A stretch of 64,000 bases of DNA from Gymnogyps californianus (taxonomy: Eukaryota; Chordata; Aves; Accipitriformes; Cathartidae): NCBI RefSeq assembly GCF_018139145.2, contig NC_059471.1, positions 84,590,520 through 84,654,519 on the forward strand. Reading direction: 5' to 3'. The notes beneath the pieces are model-generated. The model did not search any database. It worked only from the letters and a program-made list of their open reading frames with translations, and had not been told where the DNA came from. The position numbers were made by a program, and so were the translations under genes. Below are positions 11,401-24,671 of the stretch, piece after piece. Numbering within the stretch: the first letter of the stretch is position 1; each line of letters opens with the position of its first letter.

Positions 11401-14400
11401 CCCCCGATGAAGCTGACTTACTGTCCGGAGTGGCTGGAATTCCTTTGTGCTGCTCTGTCCTCATCTGCTCTGTCAGGATTTGCTTGCAGATGTTGCTGAT
11501 CATCTGCCATGGATAAATTCTCACAAGCAAATACCCATCAGAGTGTTATTTTGGAGACCCTGCCTCTTCCTCTGTTCACCGTCCCCTGTTTATATGCTTT
11601 CTTAAAAAAAAAACCCTCTAAATAGTAATGAACCTTCAAAATTTGACCCATCTCCCCAGTATTCCCCTTTTCAGCTATTAACATCAGAGTTTGCACTGTA
11701 TTTCAGCTTCATTTCTTTTTTCCCCCCCGCCAGTCTGTGCAGATAGGTCCCTCGAGGCCGGTTTGGTGTGTCACTAGTGCTGTGCCTGCTGCCCAGAGCA
11801 GCTAGCCAGGTCCCAGCTGATGTTTAACCACTGAAGTAAATGCAGCAAAGTAGGTCATTTTACTGAACTTTCACATTTCCACTATGTATTTCCACCGCCG
11901 TTTCAGCCAGTCCTTTGTTTTATCGCAAAACTTCAAACATTATGTATTTACTGTTCCTCAAGATACAGTAGCACTTTACAAACACCCAGTTCAGCAGGTT
12001 TTCCCCGCCAGATAACAACACCCAAACACGTTCCGTAACAGGGACAGACAGCAGAGTGGAGGCGAGAGCTACGAGCCTGTTGTCTCGGGCTCGGTGCAAT
12101 CTGCTCTGGGTAAGCACTTTGCTCAGGGTGAGGCTGAAGAGGTTCAGAGCAGTGGAAACAAGCCCAGAAGAAACAGGCTTGCACTTGGCTGTGTGCATTC
12201 ACTTTCACTGCCAGGGATGCCTGTGCCCTGCAGACCCCCACATGCCCCCTGCAAAATCCAGCCCTGAAAATGGGGAGCTTTAGCACAGAGAGGCTCAATG
12301 CTCGCTTCCCGGTGTCCTGGGTGAAATCTGGGCCTCGGAGCATCCAGTGGGACTGTGGGAGGTTGCGTTGCCCCTCCATGCCCAAGGATAAAACACTATC
12401 ATTCTGATTCAGCAACCCTCCAGAGATGCTCGTGCAGCCCGGTCATGCGGCAGTACTCGACGCCCTCCCCTCTGCACTGGTTTTCTGCTCACAGTGTGAA
12501 AACAAAAACCATCACTGACCAGCAAAACACAGCAGATCAAAAGCCAGCCCTTACTGCAGGGAGTATGTGTTTCTCTAATTAGGCCACCTTCCCGATATCT
12601 GTTTTTAAGTGCTATGGCAACAGGCGGTATGAACATTAACAAATCGAATGGAATGGGAGGGGAGGCTCTGAAACAAAGAGGAAGACCACATTACACAAGT
12701 GGACTGAGCAAAATGACGCAAAAGCCAGCTAGTCTAGAATTGATTTAATAAGTTATATGCAACAGGTACAAATTTCTTGTGCCTAGAAAATAGGGTAAGA
12801 GGCATAAAGACTTATCAGCTGAATCCTGGTAAGTTGTATCCCGTATAATTATCTTGACATCTTGAAGTGCAGGTGCGTTGGTTGAAGTAACCAGCATTTG
12901 TTATCTACAATAAACCCGAGCAATTACTCTTCAATGTAAAAACGTCTTTAAAGCAAATTCAGGGCATTGCAGCAGTGCTAAAGTGGTTTCTCTTTCTCAC
13001 AGCTGCAGTGCTTTCCTGAAGGAGCTGTAATGCCTGGCTGCACTCATCCGCCAGGACCAGCACCTCGTGCGTTCCAAAGACCAGAGGGCAAATGTGGGCG
13101 CTACAGAAGTCCTTCTAAAGCAGGACTGGCAAGCAGGAGAAATTTAAATACAGCTCTTAATCTGCACTGACAGACAAATGTAGATAAAAAAATCAAAATA
13201 ATGCAAGGCAAGTGTATTTCAAGAGAAAGGGACTGTAATATGAGATAACATACTGGAACAATATACTTAAGGCACGACATGTGATTCCTATTCTCCTTAC
13301 TTCTTCTCATTTCTAGATGGGAATCCAGTTCTCTTTTATCACTCTTTACAGGCAAGTCCCTATTTTTGCACTGTGTTGGGACTACCACAAAATACATGGA
13401 AATAAGAGTTTGTGAGGGGACAAACCCAGTCATTTCTTACCTCACACCGTTGACTGCAGAGCCATTTTTCTGACTTTCTCAAGTTCTTTTTAACATGTAT
13501 GTACATTAAATTCATATACATACAGAGCATGATGCAACCAAATCAAGAAAAGGCAAAGTTGCTTTCTCCTAGAAAATCACCAAGAAAATAAACACAGTGT
13601 GATTACTACCGAGGATTCTTTAATGCTGGAGTGCTGCTCACTCACTACTGTTACTTGTTATGTAGCTATTTATAGTTATATAAATATACCTAACTAGTTA
13701 CGCTAGTTACTAGGAGCCATAAAAACAGTCATCATACTCTTCCAAAGTCCAAACACAACTACATGCTGAAAATAAACTCTGCTAACTTTGCTAGCTCTAC
13801 TCACTGGGACATTCTTGCCTACTTTTTTAACTCCAAGCACTGCTGTGTATTTATGGATTTGAATACATACAGCATGAAAAGTAAGGCAAGTGGGCTTTCT
13901 AAACACCTTCTGTAAAGACTGCTCCCAAACAAAACTCAGGGAGAGGCTGGCCTTGCTGCAGGTTTGCCTGCTCTTCTGCTGTAGCTGCACAGTGGAACCA
14001 TTTTTTAAAGGTGGAAAAGAGATGCTGGACAAAGCGAGCTAGCTCCTGCAGATGACACATGGGGTTTCCTTTCTTTATGGGTGAAGTTAACCAAGTGCTC
14101 TGCTATGTTTCATCCGGCTTCCTCCAGAAGTCTCAGGACTTCTTCTGGAGAAGCTGCTGTCAAGAGTGCCAACAAACAAAGCAGCATGTGCTATGCAGGA
14201 CTGCAAACGTGAGTAATCCCAAGGAGGGCAGCTTTGGGCACCCAAGCATTTTGAGCAGAACTGCTGTGAAATGGGACCAGCCTCTGAGATCAAGATATGC
14301 CGGGCAATGAAGTTACCAGCATAGCTGAGCCTTTGTCTCTGCAGCAGTACAGGTTGTCCCAGTGCGACTTCCCCTCTGAACTAGAAGAGTTTTTCCCAGT

Positions 14401-17400
14401 TCACAACTAGCATTAGCTACCTGGACCACAGGCACAGCATGTGCTGTGGGCTGCTTCCTTGCTGAGACTTCCCGGTGGGACTAAGGCATTCTCCTAAATG
14501 AGCTCAGTGCTGAGAAGTGATAGTGCCTGGCCCAAGTACTTACAGGCAATATTTACTTTCAGCTCTGTCTGTTAAAGCGTTATTGCCCAAATGATCTTTT
14601 GAATCAGGAGAGAAAGAGGAGCTGCCCCTTTGCCAGGCAGCTGCTGCCAGTGCGTCAGGTACGGGGAAGAACCTCCCGTGTCCTGCAGAGTGGAGCAACA
14701 GATGGGCTGAAATGTTTGAAGAAAAAAAAAGCTTGGAATTACAGTGAGCTACAGCCCTCTGGAGGTCATGAACTTCAGCTCTCTGGAGCTGAGAGATGAC
14801 TAGAAAGCTTTCATGAGAAACCCGGCCCCCCGGAGATGACCACTGAATTAACCTTTTGTCAAGCAAGTTATGCATATAGTTTACTCATTCCTGCTTTGAG
14901 ATGCAGAAGTGTCTACTCCCCAAACATGAGCACCTATAACCTTCCAGGTCCGTACAGATCTAGGAGGAAAGCTTGATCTAGCTGAAGAAGCTAGACCTGT
15001 GGCTGAAGAAGGAGCAAGGTACAGGGGAAGAACAAGGTCAGAAGAACGGTGTGGGTTTTCCAAATTGTACCTGTGCCCTGCAGGGCTTTGCAATGCCTGA
15101 GGAAGGGGAAGGGAGCAGGTTCCCACTTTGCCTCACCCCTTTCCCTAGGGTTTGCCAGACAACTAATCTACAGCAGTCTGTGTTCAGTTCTGCCACTTTT
15201 TGGCCCTTAACTCATCCTTTTTATAGCAAACTTTGGCTTTGGCAATTACTGTTTTCCCCACAATTCCCAAAACAGTACGGGGGGCCCCTTGGAGGCTTCA
15301 GGGTACAAGAGCAGCTGGACACATGCTTTAGAAGTGAAATAGGGATGGGCAACTTCTGGGAGATTGTGAAGAAGAAGTAAGTGTCTTTGGGCCAACAAGG
15401 GAAAAGCCTTTCTTATTCCACCAGCTGCTTTTCTGATCTCAACAGTTGTTCATGACTGCCCACGAAGTTAATAAAATTACTTTTTGCTCTGCAGTTCACT
15501 CACTCTCACTTGGCAAAGTGCTTCATCGCGCTGTAGCTATCCCCACCAAGCGAGCGCAGCCCGACACCAGCGGTTTGTGACTTGCTCCCCCCGAGCCCCG
15601 CAGGCATGGGTCCTTCGTCAGAGGAGCAAGGGGAAGTTGCACCTCTTGCAGCTTCAAGCTAAAAGTGAAGCAGGTTTCCAGGCTTTCTCCTCCATGCTTC
15701 CCACTTCAGGCTAAACTTGCCCATTTACCACACCTCGGTCTCTGTTCCCCTGAAACAACCTGTTTCCCCAGGCAGTGGCTGGATGAGCTGGCAAAGACAG
15801 CCCAGGGCTGCAAGCTTGCTCTCACGCAGAGGTCCACAGGCTCCTGGCAATCACTGGAGTGTCTGCTGGCTGCTTACAGATGGGTAACTGTTCACATGGC
15901 AGTGCCTCATCTTTTCTGTTTTCAAACCATTTCAAGAGATAAAAACAGATACCCAAAACCAATTTCTGAACACTACTTGAGAAGCAGAGCAGGGGCCTCG
16001 GGACGGTGGAGGAGCAGCTCCTGAGCTGGCGATGCGGGGAGAGATGGCCTTGGGGCAGCCTCACTGAAACGCGATGCTGCATCAGCAAGGATGACCAGGA
16101 ATCCCCGCTTGAGGAGTCTGGGTCAGAAAAACCATTTGGCTGTTTTATAGAGACTTAACCCCGGGAAAGGGAGTATTGCTTTAAACATGCCAAACCTGTG
16201 GGGAGAAACAGGACCAGTCTGTGGGAAAAGACTGCCCCCAGCTCTGGGGTGGGGAGGGAGCACTGACACAGTGCTGTGCCCCAGGGGAGGGGAGAAGTGC
16301 AGGAACAAGAGCATCTGAGAGCCAATGGGTTTGCTAATGTATCTTCCAGCTATGAAAAATCACAATGATGGCAGGCATCATCTTGATCAAATAGCCATCC
16401 TCTGGAAAAGTCTGAAGGCCTTTCACTGGAAGGAAGCTAAAAGGGACTTAGAGAAGATTTTTTGCACTTTTAAATTCTGCATGCTTTATGGTACTTTCTG
16501 TTGAATTTTATTTACCCTGTAGTTTTGACACTTATCCCCCAGAATTCTATAGTTACAGTTTGTCTTTCTTTTAAAGAGATAAATTTGTTCAAAAATCCTT
16601 TTCAAATATTATAATTTTCTATGAAGATTATTTAGGGACCACCCAGAAAATCCACATGGACAGAAACTTCAATTACATAAACAGCAGATATGGATATTTT
16701 ACAAGTGTGTATCCATACATAATAACTCATATTATGCACATTTCCCAAATCAAACAATCCATGGGAGGGAATGAACAAGTTATTTTCTCTACCAAATGTG
16801 TTTTTTTCATTTCTTTTGGCAAACAGAAAGTAAACATCTTAATACACATCATTTGCTTTAAATAAATACAGAAATTGACTTATTTTCTACATCTTCAAAA
16901 TACCATTCATTATCATCAGATCCTGGCACCTCATACCAATTAATGTGTTAATTTATAAGCAGCCAAAGGGAAAGGATTTAGATAATACCTTGATATATAA
17001 TTGATGAGCTCAGTGTTGCAGATGCCTTTGAGTCAAATAGCTGGACCAAGCTACTCCAGCCTGACTGAAGAGGTTTTTAGTGAATTGTCACAAAAGCATG
17101 TGATGAGTTATTGCCCGTCAACACTGTGTATGTGTTGGTCCACTGACTGGACAACACATTGCCTGCAGCTGCTGCGAGTCCTCCGTACTTCCAGCTTTTA
17201 ACATGGTACAGTTTCTGCAGGCGCTGATTTTCAATAGCTTGCAGTGAATTACATTGTCCCATCTGTGAAGTTTACAAAATCACAAAAATTAATCTCTGTT
17301 TTCCAGTATTAAGAAAGAGGTTGGGCTTTTTTACATTCATTGAACTCATTGCCCAGCCTCCTGCCTACGTTTTTTTCCAAAGCTTTCAAAAAATCCTAAA

Positions 17401-18983
17401 GGCCTTGACATTTTCTTGCACTCTTAAAAGGTATGAAGTCTCCCAGGTTTTTATTCTCAAAAGGAGAGCAAAGGGAAAGAACAGAGGAAAGAGATCTTCT
17501 CTTCCTACCCCTTCCTCCCATTCCTCCAAGCTCTCCCCATCTCCCCTGAAGTTTGAGAACCAGATGCAGCTGCTGCGGTGATGGAGGTGGGTAGGGGCAG
17601 AGATGGTGACTGAGGAGGCTTTGATGTTTCCTGACTCTTTATTCCACCTATGCCCTTCAACACGCAGTAGAAGTGGGTGTGTGTCCTCTGGCCTCTCCAG
17701 TGCAGCCAAGGAACGGCTGAGCATTCGCAGGTCCAGCTCACGGCTCCTGCTCCGTGTGGCGCTGGCCCTGAGGAAGCAGGGCAGGGCAGGGATGCTCAGA
17801 GTCGCCAGCATGCTGGGCTTCAGATGGGCAGAGGAGTTCAGGGGCTTGCCTAGTGGTGGTGGTCCTCACCACCAGTCAAAATTTCTCCATCGTCCTCATT
17901 TCTGAGAGCAGGAAGAGAGAACTAACCCACCTGAGACATTTCCAACCTCACTGGCCAAGACCGTAAAGGGAAGCATTTTTCCACTGGCAAATCCTGACTG
18001 CATTTGTTATTATGTAGCATGGCACAGAATAAAAGGTACACTCCCGGATGGCATAGAAGGGAAAATGAGGTGAAACTTCTGTGTGTACTGCAAGATCTCT
18101 CTTGTGGAAATCAAGGCCATGACTGTGGATTCAAGTTTCACTGAAAAGACCTTTAGCTAGTACATTAGAAACATTTTCTTAATATCAGCAACCCCTTTTC
18201 AATTCCTTTGCCAGTTTCTCTCCTATGGAGCCTGAAATTTAGCTCCTACAGAGCAACACAGACACTCTCCCTCACAGCTGCAAACTGGGGGTTTTTTGTT
18301 TATACTTAGGCCCTATTGTCAGTATTCATACAGAGAAAAAGGCACATTTTCTTTTTCCAGGCCAAGGGCGCACTGCTGGGTGTGACACAGGCCAGGTGCC
18401 ATCCTTTCATAGAGAAACACATTCAAGATGAATCAAATGGGGTGACAGAAAATCACGTAAGACACTCCACACCACTTAAGAGTTGGTCAATTTTCTTGGG
18501 TAGGGCAAAGAGGGCACTAAGGGGAAGAGAAAGCTCTGCCTTACCCCTGTTGGCTCAGTTTGGCCTGACTGGTGCCATTTAAAGCAATTGCTCTATATTA
18601 GCCCAGGGAAAGTCCATTAAGGTCATCCGGAACTGGTGATTTCACGGTGTCGTGGATCCACATTCATTCAGCTTCAGTGGTCTCCACATACTCTGTCCTC
18701 TCCAACCAGTGTTTGCTCTCACCCACTCTCACTGTGGTTACCCATCTTGAAGACAAAGTTACATTTCTCTCACTTTCACTAACAGAATAAAACGTCTGGG
18801 AGTTGTTTGCACTAATATCAGTGTGGAAAATGTGAATACATTTTGTCAGCAGCATAGGAACAAACTCTGACACTTGGCTTTGATTTGGAGGGGTGATGAT
18901 TGTATCAGGGAGAGTAAGTAGATGTTTTAATTTTCACCTGTAGGAAGATCTATTCTGCAGAGTTAAAATATATTCCAACGTAT

Positions 18984-19010
18984 GCACACACATACACATG
19001 CACACACACC
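18984..19010. repeat. Imperfect CA microsatellite
   Basis: Interrupted CA-dinucleotide run (CACACACATACACATGCACACACACC). No function is implied. Confidence 0.8.
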
Positions 19011-20945
19011 CCTGCCCACAAAATCTGGTCTGCTTAATTCAAAGCATATTAGAATATTTTGCCCTTGGGTCTACAAACAGTTCATCCCTGAGGGCATCAA
19101 TATGCAGTATATAGCATAGAGAATTAAATGTAAAAATACCTGTACTGGCATTGCACAAGAACAGGCACTGATACTATAAACAGCTGAGCAAGAAACTAAC
19201 TTTGCTTGTAGGAGCAGACAGGGGTGTGATTTTTCTTTCTATGTGATATATACCTCTTTTTAGGATCCTATACATTCAATTCACTTGGAGATGTTTCATT
19301 CCAGCAGTGGGTGTCGCACAACTTGCCACACAGCTGTTGTCAATTAATAACAACGGGATATTATAATAAAAAAATAGCCTATTAGTTCACATCCTGGTTT
19401 ATTTTCATGCCTCACTCTCGAGAAAACCAACAGGCAGCTGCTCTGTGACTTTAAACTGGTCCCTATTCATTTCCTATGGGGTGTGCCTGGACACTGAAAT
19501 GTATTATGCATGCACACCAACATAAAGGAGCCTCGTTCTTGCTTCCAGCATGTGAAAATAATACATTGGATCTGATGGTTATATAAATAGTAGTAATTAT
19601 GCAGAAAACAGCCCATGTTCCCTTGGTAATGGCACCTCATTAATTTTGCTGAAACCTCCCTAAATTATAGCAATGAATTCTGCTGTCAGGTTTTGGTTTG
19701 GGTTTTTTTGTTTGTTTTTCCCTTTCACGAGCAAATTGTGCCATAGAAGAGTAAGATGGGAACGTTTCTGCTGGGTTGCAGTGGATAAATTGCCCATCAG
19801 ATAAAACAGCAGTGGGAGAGAAGAGTTGTGATGGATAGTATACACTAAAATTGTGCTTGTTAACAGCTGCAGAGAAAGTATTACTTTGACAAAAAATTCA
19901 AGAAGAAGTTCCAGAAGTGGTGGAGCCCAGTTTCCAATGGATTTGTGTCTTGTGGGTAGCTGAATTGCATGAAGGCTGCAGCATGAACTCACCATGTCAG
20001 TAGACATGAGAGGACCCTCTGAGAAGAAAGAAATAACATGAATTTTGAGAAAAATTGCAATTAGCCAGGGTTCTTTTTTTTTTATTAGTAGTAAATGCCA
20101 GATAATCTCCTTAGGAGCCAACCATTGACAGCGGAGAGGATTCTTCATTTGTCACTGACCCTGTGCATCGTGCAGCTGGAAGTCAGCCATGAAACACAAC
20201 TCACTGGAGGCCTTGAAGAGAGCCACAGCATCCCTTCAGTCTCCATATGGATCCTCTGGCAACAAGTACAATTTGAGCTCAGGCTGGAATATCTTTCCCT
20301 CGGTAAGGAAATGAGTGGAAATGCAGTGTCTTTGAGGCCTTCAGAAGTCTGTCAAATCTGGTCAAAACTGAACCGCAAGTTTGAAAGTTATTGAGAAGGG
20401 AGCTGATGGTGGGCATATCTGTGCAGCAATGGAGAATGAGCTTAGTTTCTTCAGAAACCAGGTTAATAAAGAGATATGCTTTCATTATTGACACCTTTCT
20501 GGTTCCCAGGGCTACCTGATAATAGTGTCACCAAGCTGATGGCCTCTACATAAAAGTCTACATGTGTATTCCTCTCAACATCTCTGTCTTTGGAGATCCA
20601 GGCCTTTAATACATGTATTTCTTTTCAGTGGACAAACACTAGAGAAGTAGCCTTCTACTCTCTAAAATTAAGTATCACATAACCTTTCACATGGAAAACT
20701 GCTCCAACTCAATGGATAAAAGGAGTGACCGACATCAGGACAAGACACCGTTGGCAGGTACGTTGTTAGAGATCAATTTGCTCGTGTGCTGAAATAGTCA
20801 ATGAAAATGTGGCTTCGTATATGTGGCCAGTGTTCATGGTGCAGCCTAGGAGCAGGAGGTCGCAGAGACTCCTTTCTCCTCTTGCATGGAGATGGAGCAA
20901 GCAGCTACTGCTCCAGTGATGTTGAACTCAGACAGCCTCAGCACT

Positions 20946-20982
20946 TTTCAAAACATAATTATTTCAAAACATAATTATTTCA
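20946..20982. repeat. 16-bp tandem duplication
   Basis: The unit TTTCAAAACATAATTA occurs twice in direct tandem (20946-20961 and 20962-20977), followed by the first five bases of a third. The copies are identical, so the duplication is recent or the unit is slippage-prone. Confidence 0.9.
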
Positions 20983-22167
20983 GTCTTTATTCCCACTTTC
21001 AAAAGACTATGAAGAGGCTTCTTCAAAGACTGAGAAGACACTCAAAGCTATTTTGATTCCATTTACAAAATATTGGCTAGATAACTAACTGCTAATAAAT
21101 ACTCCACAAATCCCAGGGGTGTGTGAAATTTTTTCCCTTATTGCTCTTTGTGAAGTCCTAAAAAGGGTCTCCTTTGGTTTGCATTTGGAAGGAGTGGAAT
21201 TGTTATTGTAGAGTCTCCTATACAAACTAACATTGATTGTTAAGTAAAGTGTTTCTAATGCATTTCATTTTATTCTCTATACTACTGGATGCAGTAATAG
21301 GAACAGCTAATTGGGTTAATTCACCGTTGTTGCCCTGCTGCACATACAGAAGCATACAAATTCAACTGCCATTCCTCAAGTTTGCAACTTCAGTTAGTTA
21401 CCGGTGTGTTTCTGATTATATTTTTTTCCAATCCTTTAATTTTACATCATCTAACCTTGTAACTCGTGGTGAGGAAAGTTCCCAAAGAATCCCAAGAATC
21501 AGTTATTTCACGAGTTTCCCTCACTCCCAGCTATGTCCCAGCTTTTACACTGTCTGGTTCTCATAACTGAAAGTGTTGATGAATGCTTTAGTATTCATGT
21601 ATGCCGTGCTTTTCCATCTCTTGTGGTCTGCAAGCTGCAGCTATACAATGTCATTGTTATATTTCATTCTGGCGTATTCATTCCTTTCATAAATTGCATG
21701 CCTGTGATATGTTTTCCCAAACACTTCTCAATAAATATGACTGTGCTAAAGAATCTTGATACAGCAAATAGTTAATAGAAGTGTAAAAACAAGTATTAAA
21801 ATATAATCTGAAAAAATGAAAACAAAATTTGTGTAGATGAAGAAATCGGCATGAGTATGTGGTATTTCTAAAAAGGCAGTGAGAAGGTTGGAGAACACTA
21901 GGGAAATCCCTGGGCCAATTCTTCTTTCTATTGCACTGCTGGAAGTGTACTGTTTATTATAGCCAACACACCTGTACAGCCAGGTCATTGCTTTCAAACT
22001 CAGTTAGTCTGACATTTAGAAATATTGAGTATATACAGACTGTTGACTAGAGGTAGGAGTTCTTAGTGACTGTAAAAAATAGTGTTTTCTGAATTAAATC
22101 CCCAACTGGGAAAAATATCAGTCAATGCCTTTCTTACTAGCTGTTTCAAACTATTCTCCTATTTCAT

Positions 22168-23205
22168 TGTATTGGGTTTACATGGCAAGGTTTTGGTAGT
22201 AGGCAGACTGCAGGGGTGGCTCCTGTGAGAAGGCACCAGAAGCTTCCCCCATGTTGGACAGAGCCAGTTCCAGACAGCTCCAAGACGGACCTGACGCTGG
22301 CCGAAGCTGAGCCCGTCAGTGACGTTGGTGGTGCCTCATATTTAAGAAAGGGTAAAAAACACTGTGCAGCAGCTGGGAGAGAGGAGTGGGAAAATGTGAG
22401 AAAACAGCCCTGCAGACACCAAGGTCAGTGAAGAAGGAGGGGGAGGAGGTGCTCCAGGTGCTGGCGCAGAGATTCCCCTGCAGCCCATGGTGAAGACCAT
22501 GGTGACACAGGTTGTCTCCCTGCAGACCATGGAGGTCCACAGTGGAGCAGATATGCACCCTGTAGCCCATGGAGGACCTCACACCAGAGCAGGTGGATGT
22601 GCCCTGAAGGAAGCTGCAGCCTGTGTAGAAACCACATTGGAGAAGGCTCCTGGCAGGAGCTCCAGCCCATGGAGAGGAGCCCACGCAGGAGCAGATTTTC
22701 TGACAGGACCTGTGAGCCTATGGTGGCCACAGGTGACCCATGCTGGAGCAGTCCATTCCTGAAGGACTGCACCCTGTGGAACGGACCCATGCTGGAGAAG
22801 TTTGTGAAGGCCTGTATCCCACGGGAGGGACCTCACACTGGAGCCAGGGAAGAGCGTCAGTTCATCACACGTCTCTGCCGCAACTCCCATTCCCAGTCCC
22901 CCTGTGCCACTCAGGAGGCAGAAGAGTGAGGAGTGAAGTTGAGCTTGGGAAGAGAAGGTGTCGGGGAGGAGAGAAGGTGGTTTTAGTCTTGTTTTATTTC
23001 TCATCATCCTAGTCTGTTACAATTAATTGGCAATAAATTAAATTAATTTCCCCAAGCAGAGTCTGTTTTGCCCATGACGTCAATTGGTAAGTGATCTCCC
23101 TGTCGTTATCTCGACCCATGAGTTTTCTTCATATTTTCTCCCCCTGTCCTGTTGATAGGGGGGATTGGTGGGCACCTGGCAGCCAGCCAAGGTGAGCCCA
23201 CCACA
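22168..23205 (+). mobile_element. Solo LTR of an avian ERV, intact ends
   Basis: A 1038-bp LTR beginning TGTATTGGGTTTACATGG and ending GAGCCCACCACA, flanked on both sides by the 5-bp direct repeat TTCAT (22163-22167 and 23206-23210). A TATA-like ATATTTAAG lies at 22338-22346 and an AATAAA polyadenylation signal at 23032-23037, giving plus orientation. The middle (about 22470-22850) is built of imperfect direct repeats around CCCATGGAG followed by CAC-CTGGAGCAG. No internal retroviral genes and no second LTR are present, so it is the product of LTR-LTR recombination. The 5-bp duplication and overall look fit LTR families common in birds. I did not assign a named family. The overlapping open frames here are not genes. 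Confidence 0.9.
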
Positions 23206-23210
23206 TTCAT

Positions 23211-24084
23211 TTATATAATGTTTACTCTTTTTCAAAAGTCCTTCTGTGTCTATTTACTCTGTTAGTCTCCATATCTGATACACCTTATTTTCTTCTCTTC
23301 TGTTGTGGTGTTTCTTATGTAAACACATAATCACCCATGTTTTTACTAAGCTTTAGTTACTAAAATTGCTTCATTTTTATTCACAAGTTATGCTACTTAA
23401 TAATTTTATTTCATTTTGCTTGACCTTTCGAAGTCCATATTCAGTCTTTACTAGTGCAACACATTATTCATTCAATTCCTGAGGTACGCATAGTACTTTC
23501 AACAAATGCAACACTAGTCTGTCCTCTAACAAGCTTAAAGCTGAAATAATAGATGACAGAAGAAGCCTGAGCTGGGGGCAATCAGGGAATTATAAGATTT
23601 GCACAGTACACACTTGAGAATGAATTGACCACAGGATATATATAGATCATCACATCCTTGATGGCATGTAACTGTGTAATCAGAGTCTGATAAAGGCTTC
23701 GAGACATCAAAGCAATGAGGTTTTAGAACAACCTTCTTGTTAGAGTTGTGGGGACAAAAAAATAAGTCATCCTTAAGCTGGAGCCTGGTGTGTTTCTGAA
23801 AAGGTCTGTGTGATGCTGTTGCCTGCAGCAGTGGGAGAGTGGATTTTTTATTATTATTATTTTCATATTCACTTGTTGTGAACAGGGAGGGAAAGGGCCT
23901 TGTTAGAGTGTAGGTTTGCAGAAGGTGAACGTCAAAGCTGCCTGCATAAGGGATAGCAGTCAGGGAACAGCACCTTGTGAATGGGTGAAGAAGTGCTAGC
24001 ACAAGATCTAGCAAGAAAGCAGGCTCATTAAATGGCTTTCCAGTGGTTTTCCCATCTGCTCCTGTGGTAGCTCCTGTCCATGTT
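23211..24084. other. Intergenic, nothing recognised
   Basis: AT-rich sequence with a short TTA trinucleotide run near 23848-23863. A minus-strand open frame at 23535-24014 (159 codons) has no recognisable domain, and I do not call it a gene. Confidence 0.5.
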
Positions 24085-24385
24085 CAAGAGGTGAAAGTAT
24101 TGGGTTTATTGCACAAGAGACGGACATTGTGCATTAGGCAGAGTATTGCTGCGGACCAGCCGATCGCGGACTAACCCAATGACGGCTGCCAATGTGCCAT
24201 GCAGAGCTGTCAGCACATGGCGCCAACCCTGCTAACTTGCCGAACCGCATTAAAATAAACCATGAACTACTTTCCAAATAAGCAGTTGCTCTAGCTAATA
24301 AAGCTAATAAAGGCAGGGAGGAGAAGGAAGGTGGTCTGCTAGGTGAGGAAGAGAAGGGGGGCACGGCCAGAAAACAATCTCGCAA
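24085..24385 (-). mobile_element. Possible ERV LTR fragment
   Basis: A CpG-containing island in AT-rich DNA. Read on the minus strand it includes a GCGATCGGC-type core and ends with TTGTGCAATAAACCCAATAC (complement of about 24087-24106), which looks like the AATAAA/R-U5 region of a retroviral LTR. I found no clear TG/CA termini or target duplication, so it may be a truncated LTR or unrelated sequence. Confidence 0.3.
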
Positions 24386-24627
24386 TTGACTGTGATCTGT
24401 TTTTCAAAAGTAGTTTCTACTCCATCTGCAAACAGTATATTTCATAATAAATGGCACTGCTGGTAGAGTGGCTAGACATTTTAAGAAAAAATTAAATGGT
24501 TTATTTGATTATGTGGGGATAAAGCATTTGTGCAGGCAAAGCATAATTCAATATCAAGTTCTCTACAACCCTCAGAACCTGCAAGGTTAAGGTACTGTCT
24601 TTTTCCCTTCTGCACTGATTGCTTTTT

Positions 24628-24671
24628 ATATATACACACACCCCCACACACACATGCCCCCACACCCCCCC
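24628..24671. repeat. TA/CA/C-rich microsatellite
   Basis: Compound simple repeat: TATATATA, then ACACAC, then C-runs alternating with ACA. It is likely length-polymorphic. Confidence 0.85.

Larger units (their letters stand above)
8393..11530 (-). mobile_element. CR1 LINE, long 5'-truncated copy
   Basis: A roughly 3.1-kb chicken-repeat-1 non-LTR retrotransposon on the minus strand. The 3' end at 8393 carries the CR1 terminal octamer-type tail (complement of TCATAGAATGAATCATAG) followed by the conserved GGTTGGAAGGGACCTTAAAG block. Going 5', it contains the end of ORF2, reverse transcriptase, a linker, the apurinic-like endonuclease and a little sequence upstream of ORF2 (to about 11530, where similarity fades). 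ORF1 is absent, consistent with usual 5' truncation. ORF2 is dead: an in-frame stop at 11046-11048, another at 10416-10418, a frameshift at the A-run near 9906-9925, a further frame change near 9570-9600, and an inverted internal insertion at 9308-9441. It is better preserved than the 5105 copy, so it is younger. Confidence 0.93.
11531..22167. other. Intergenic, no gene recognised
   Basis: No supported gene or RNA. GC-richer patches (12000-12600, 15480-16320, 17480-17900) hold open frames on both strands. The patch at 17386-17905 is open in three frames at once, which speaks for low stop density and not coding. Bases 19290-19470 look like unique, non-repetitive AT-rich sequence of the kind often conserved as noncoding elements, but this cannot be judged from one genome. 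Confidence 0.45.

Noticed and set aside
17386..17905. Overlapping open frames (141 codons minus, 78 minus, 100 plus), with a good acceptor-like CCCTGCTTCCTCAG on the minus strand
   Set aside because: Open in three frames at once in a GC-rich patch, no recognised domain, no matching donor or neighbour exon. Low stop density explains it.
19660..20148. 162-codon minus-strand open frame
   Set aside because: Leucine-rich low-complexity translation of AT/CT-rich DNA with no domain, no splice support and no homologue I recognise.
22216..23012. Several 70-140 codon open frames on both strands
   Set aside because: All lie within the solo LTR at 22168-23205 and read through its internal repeats.
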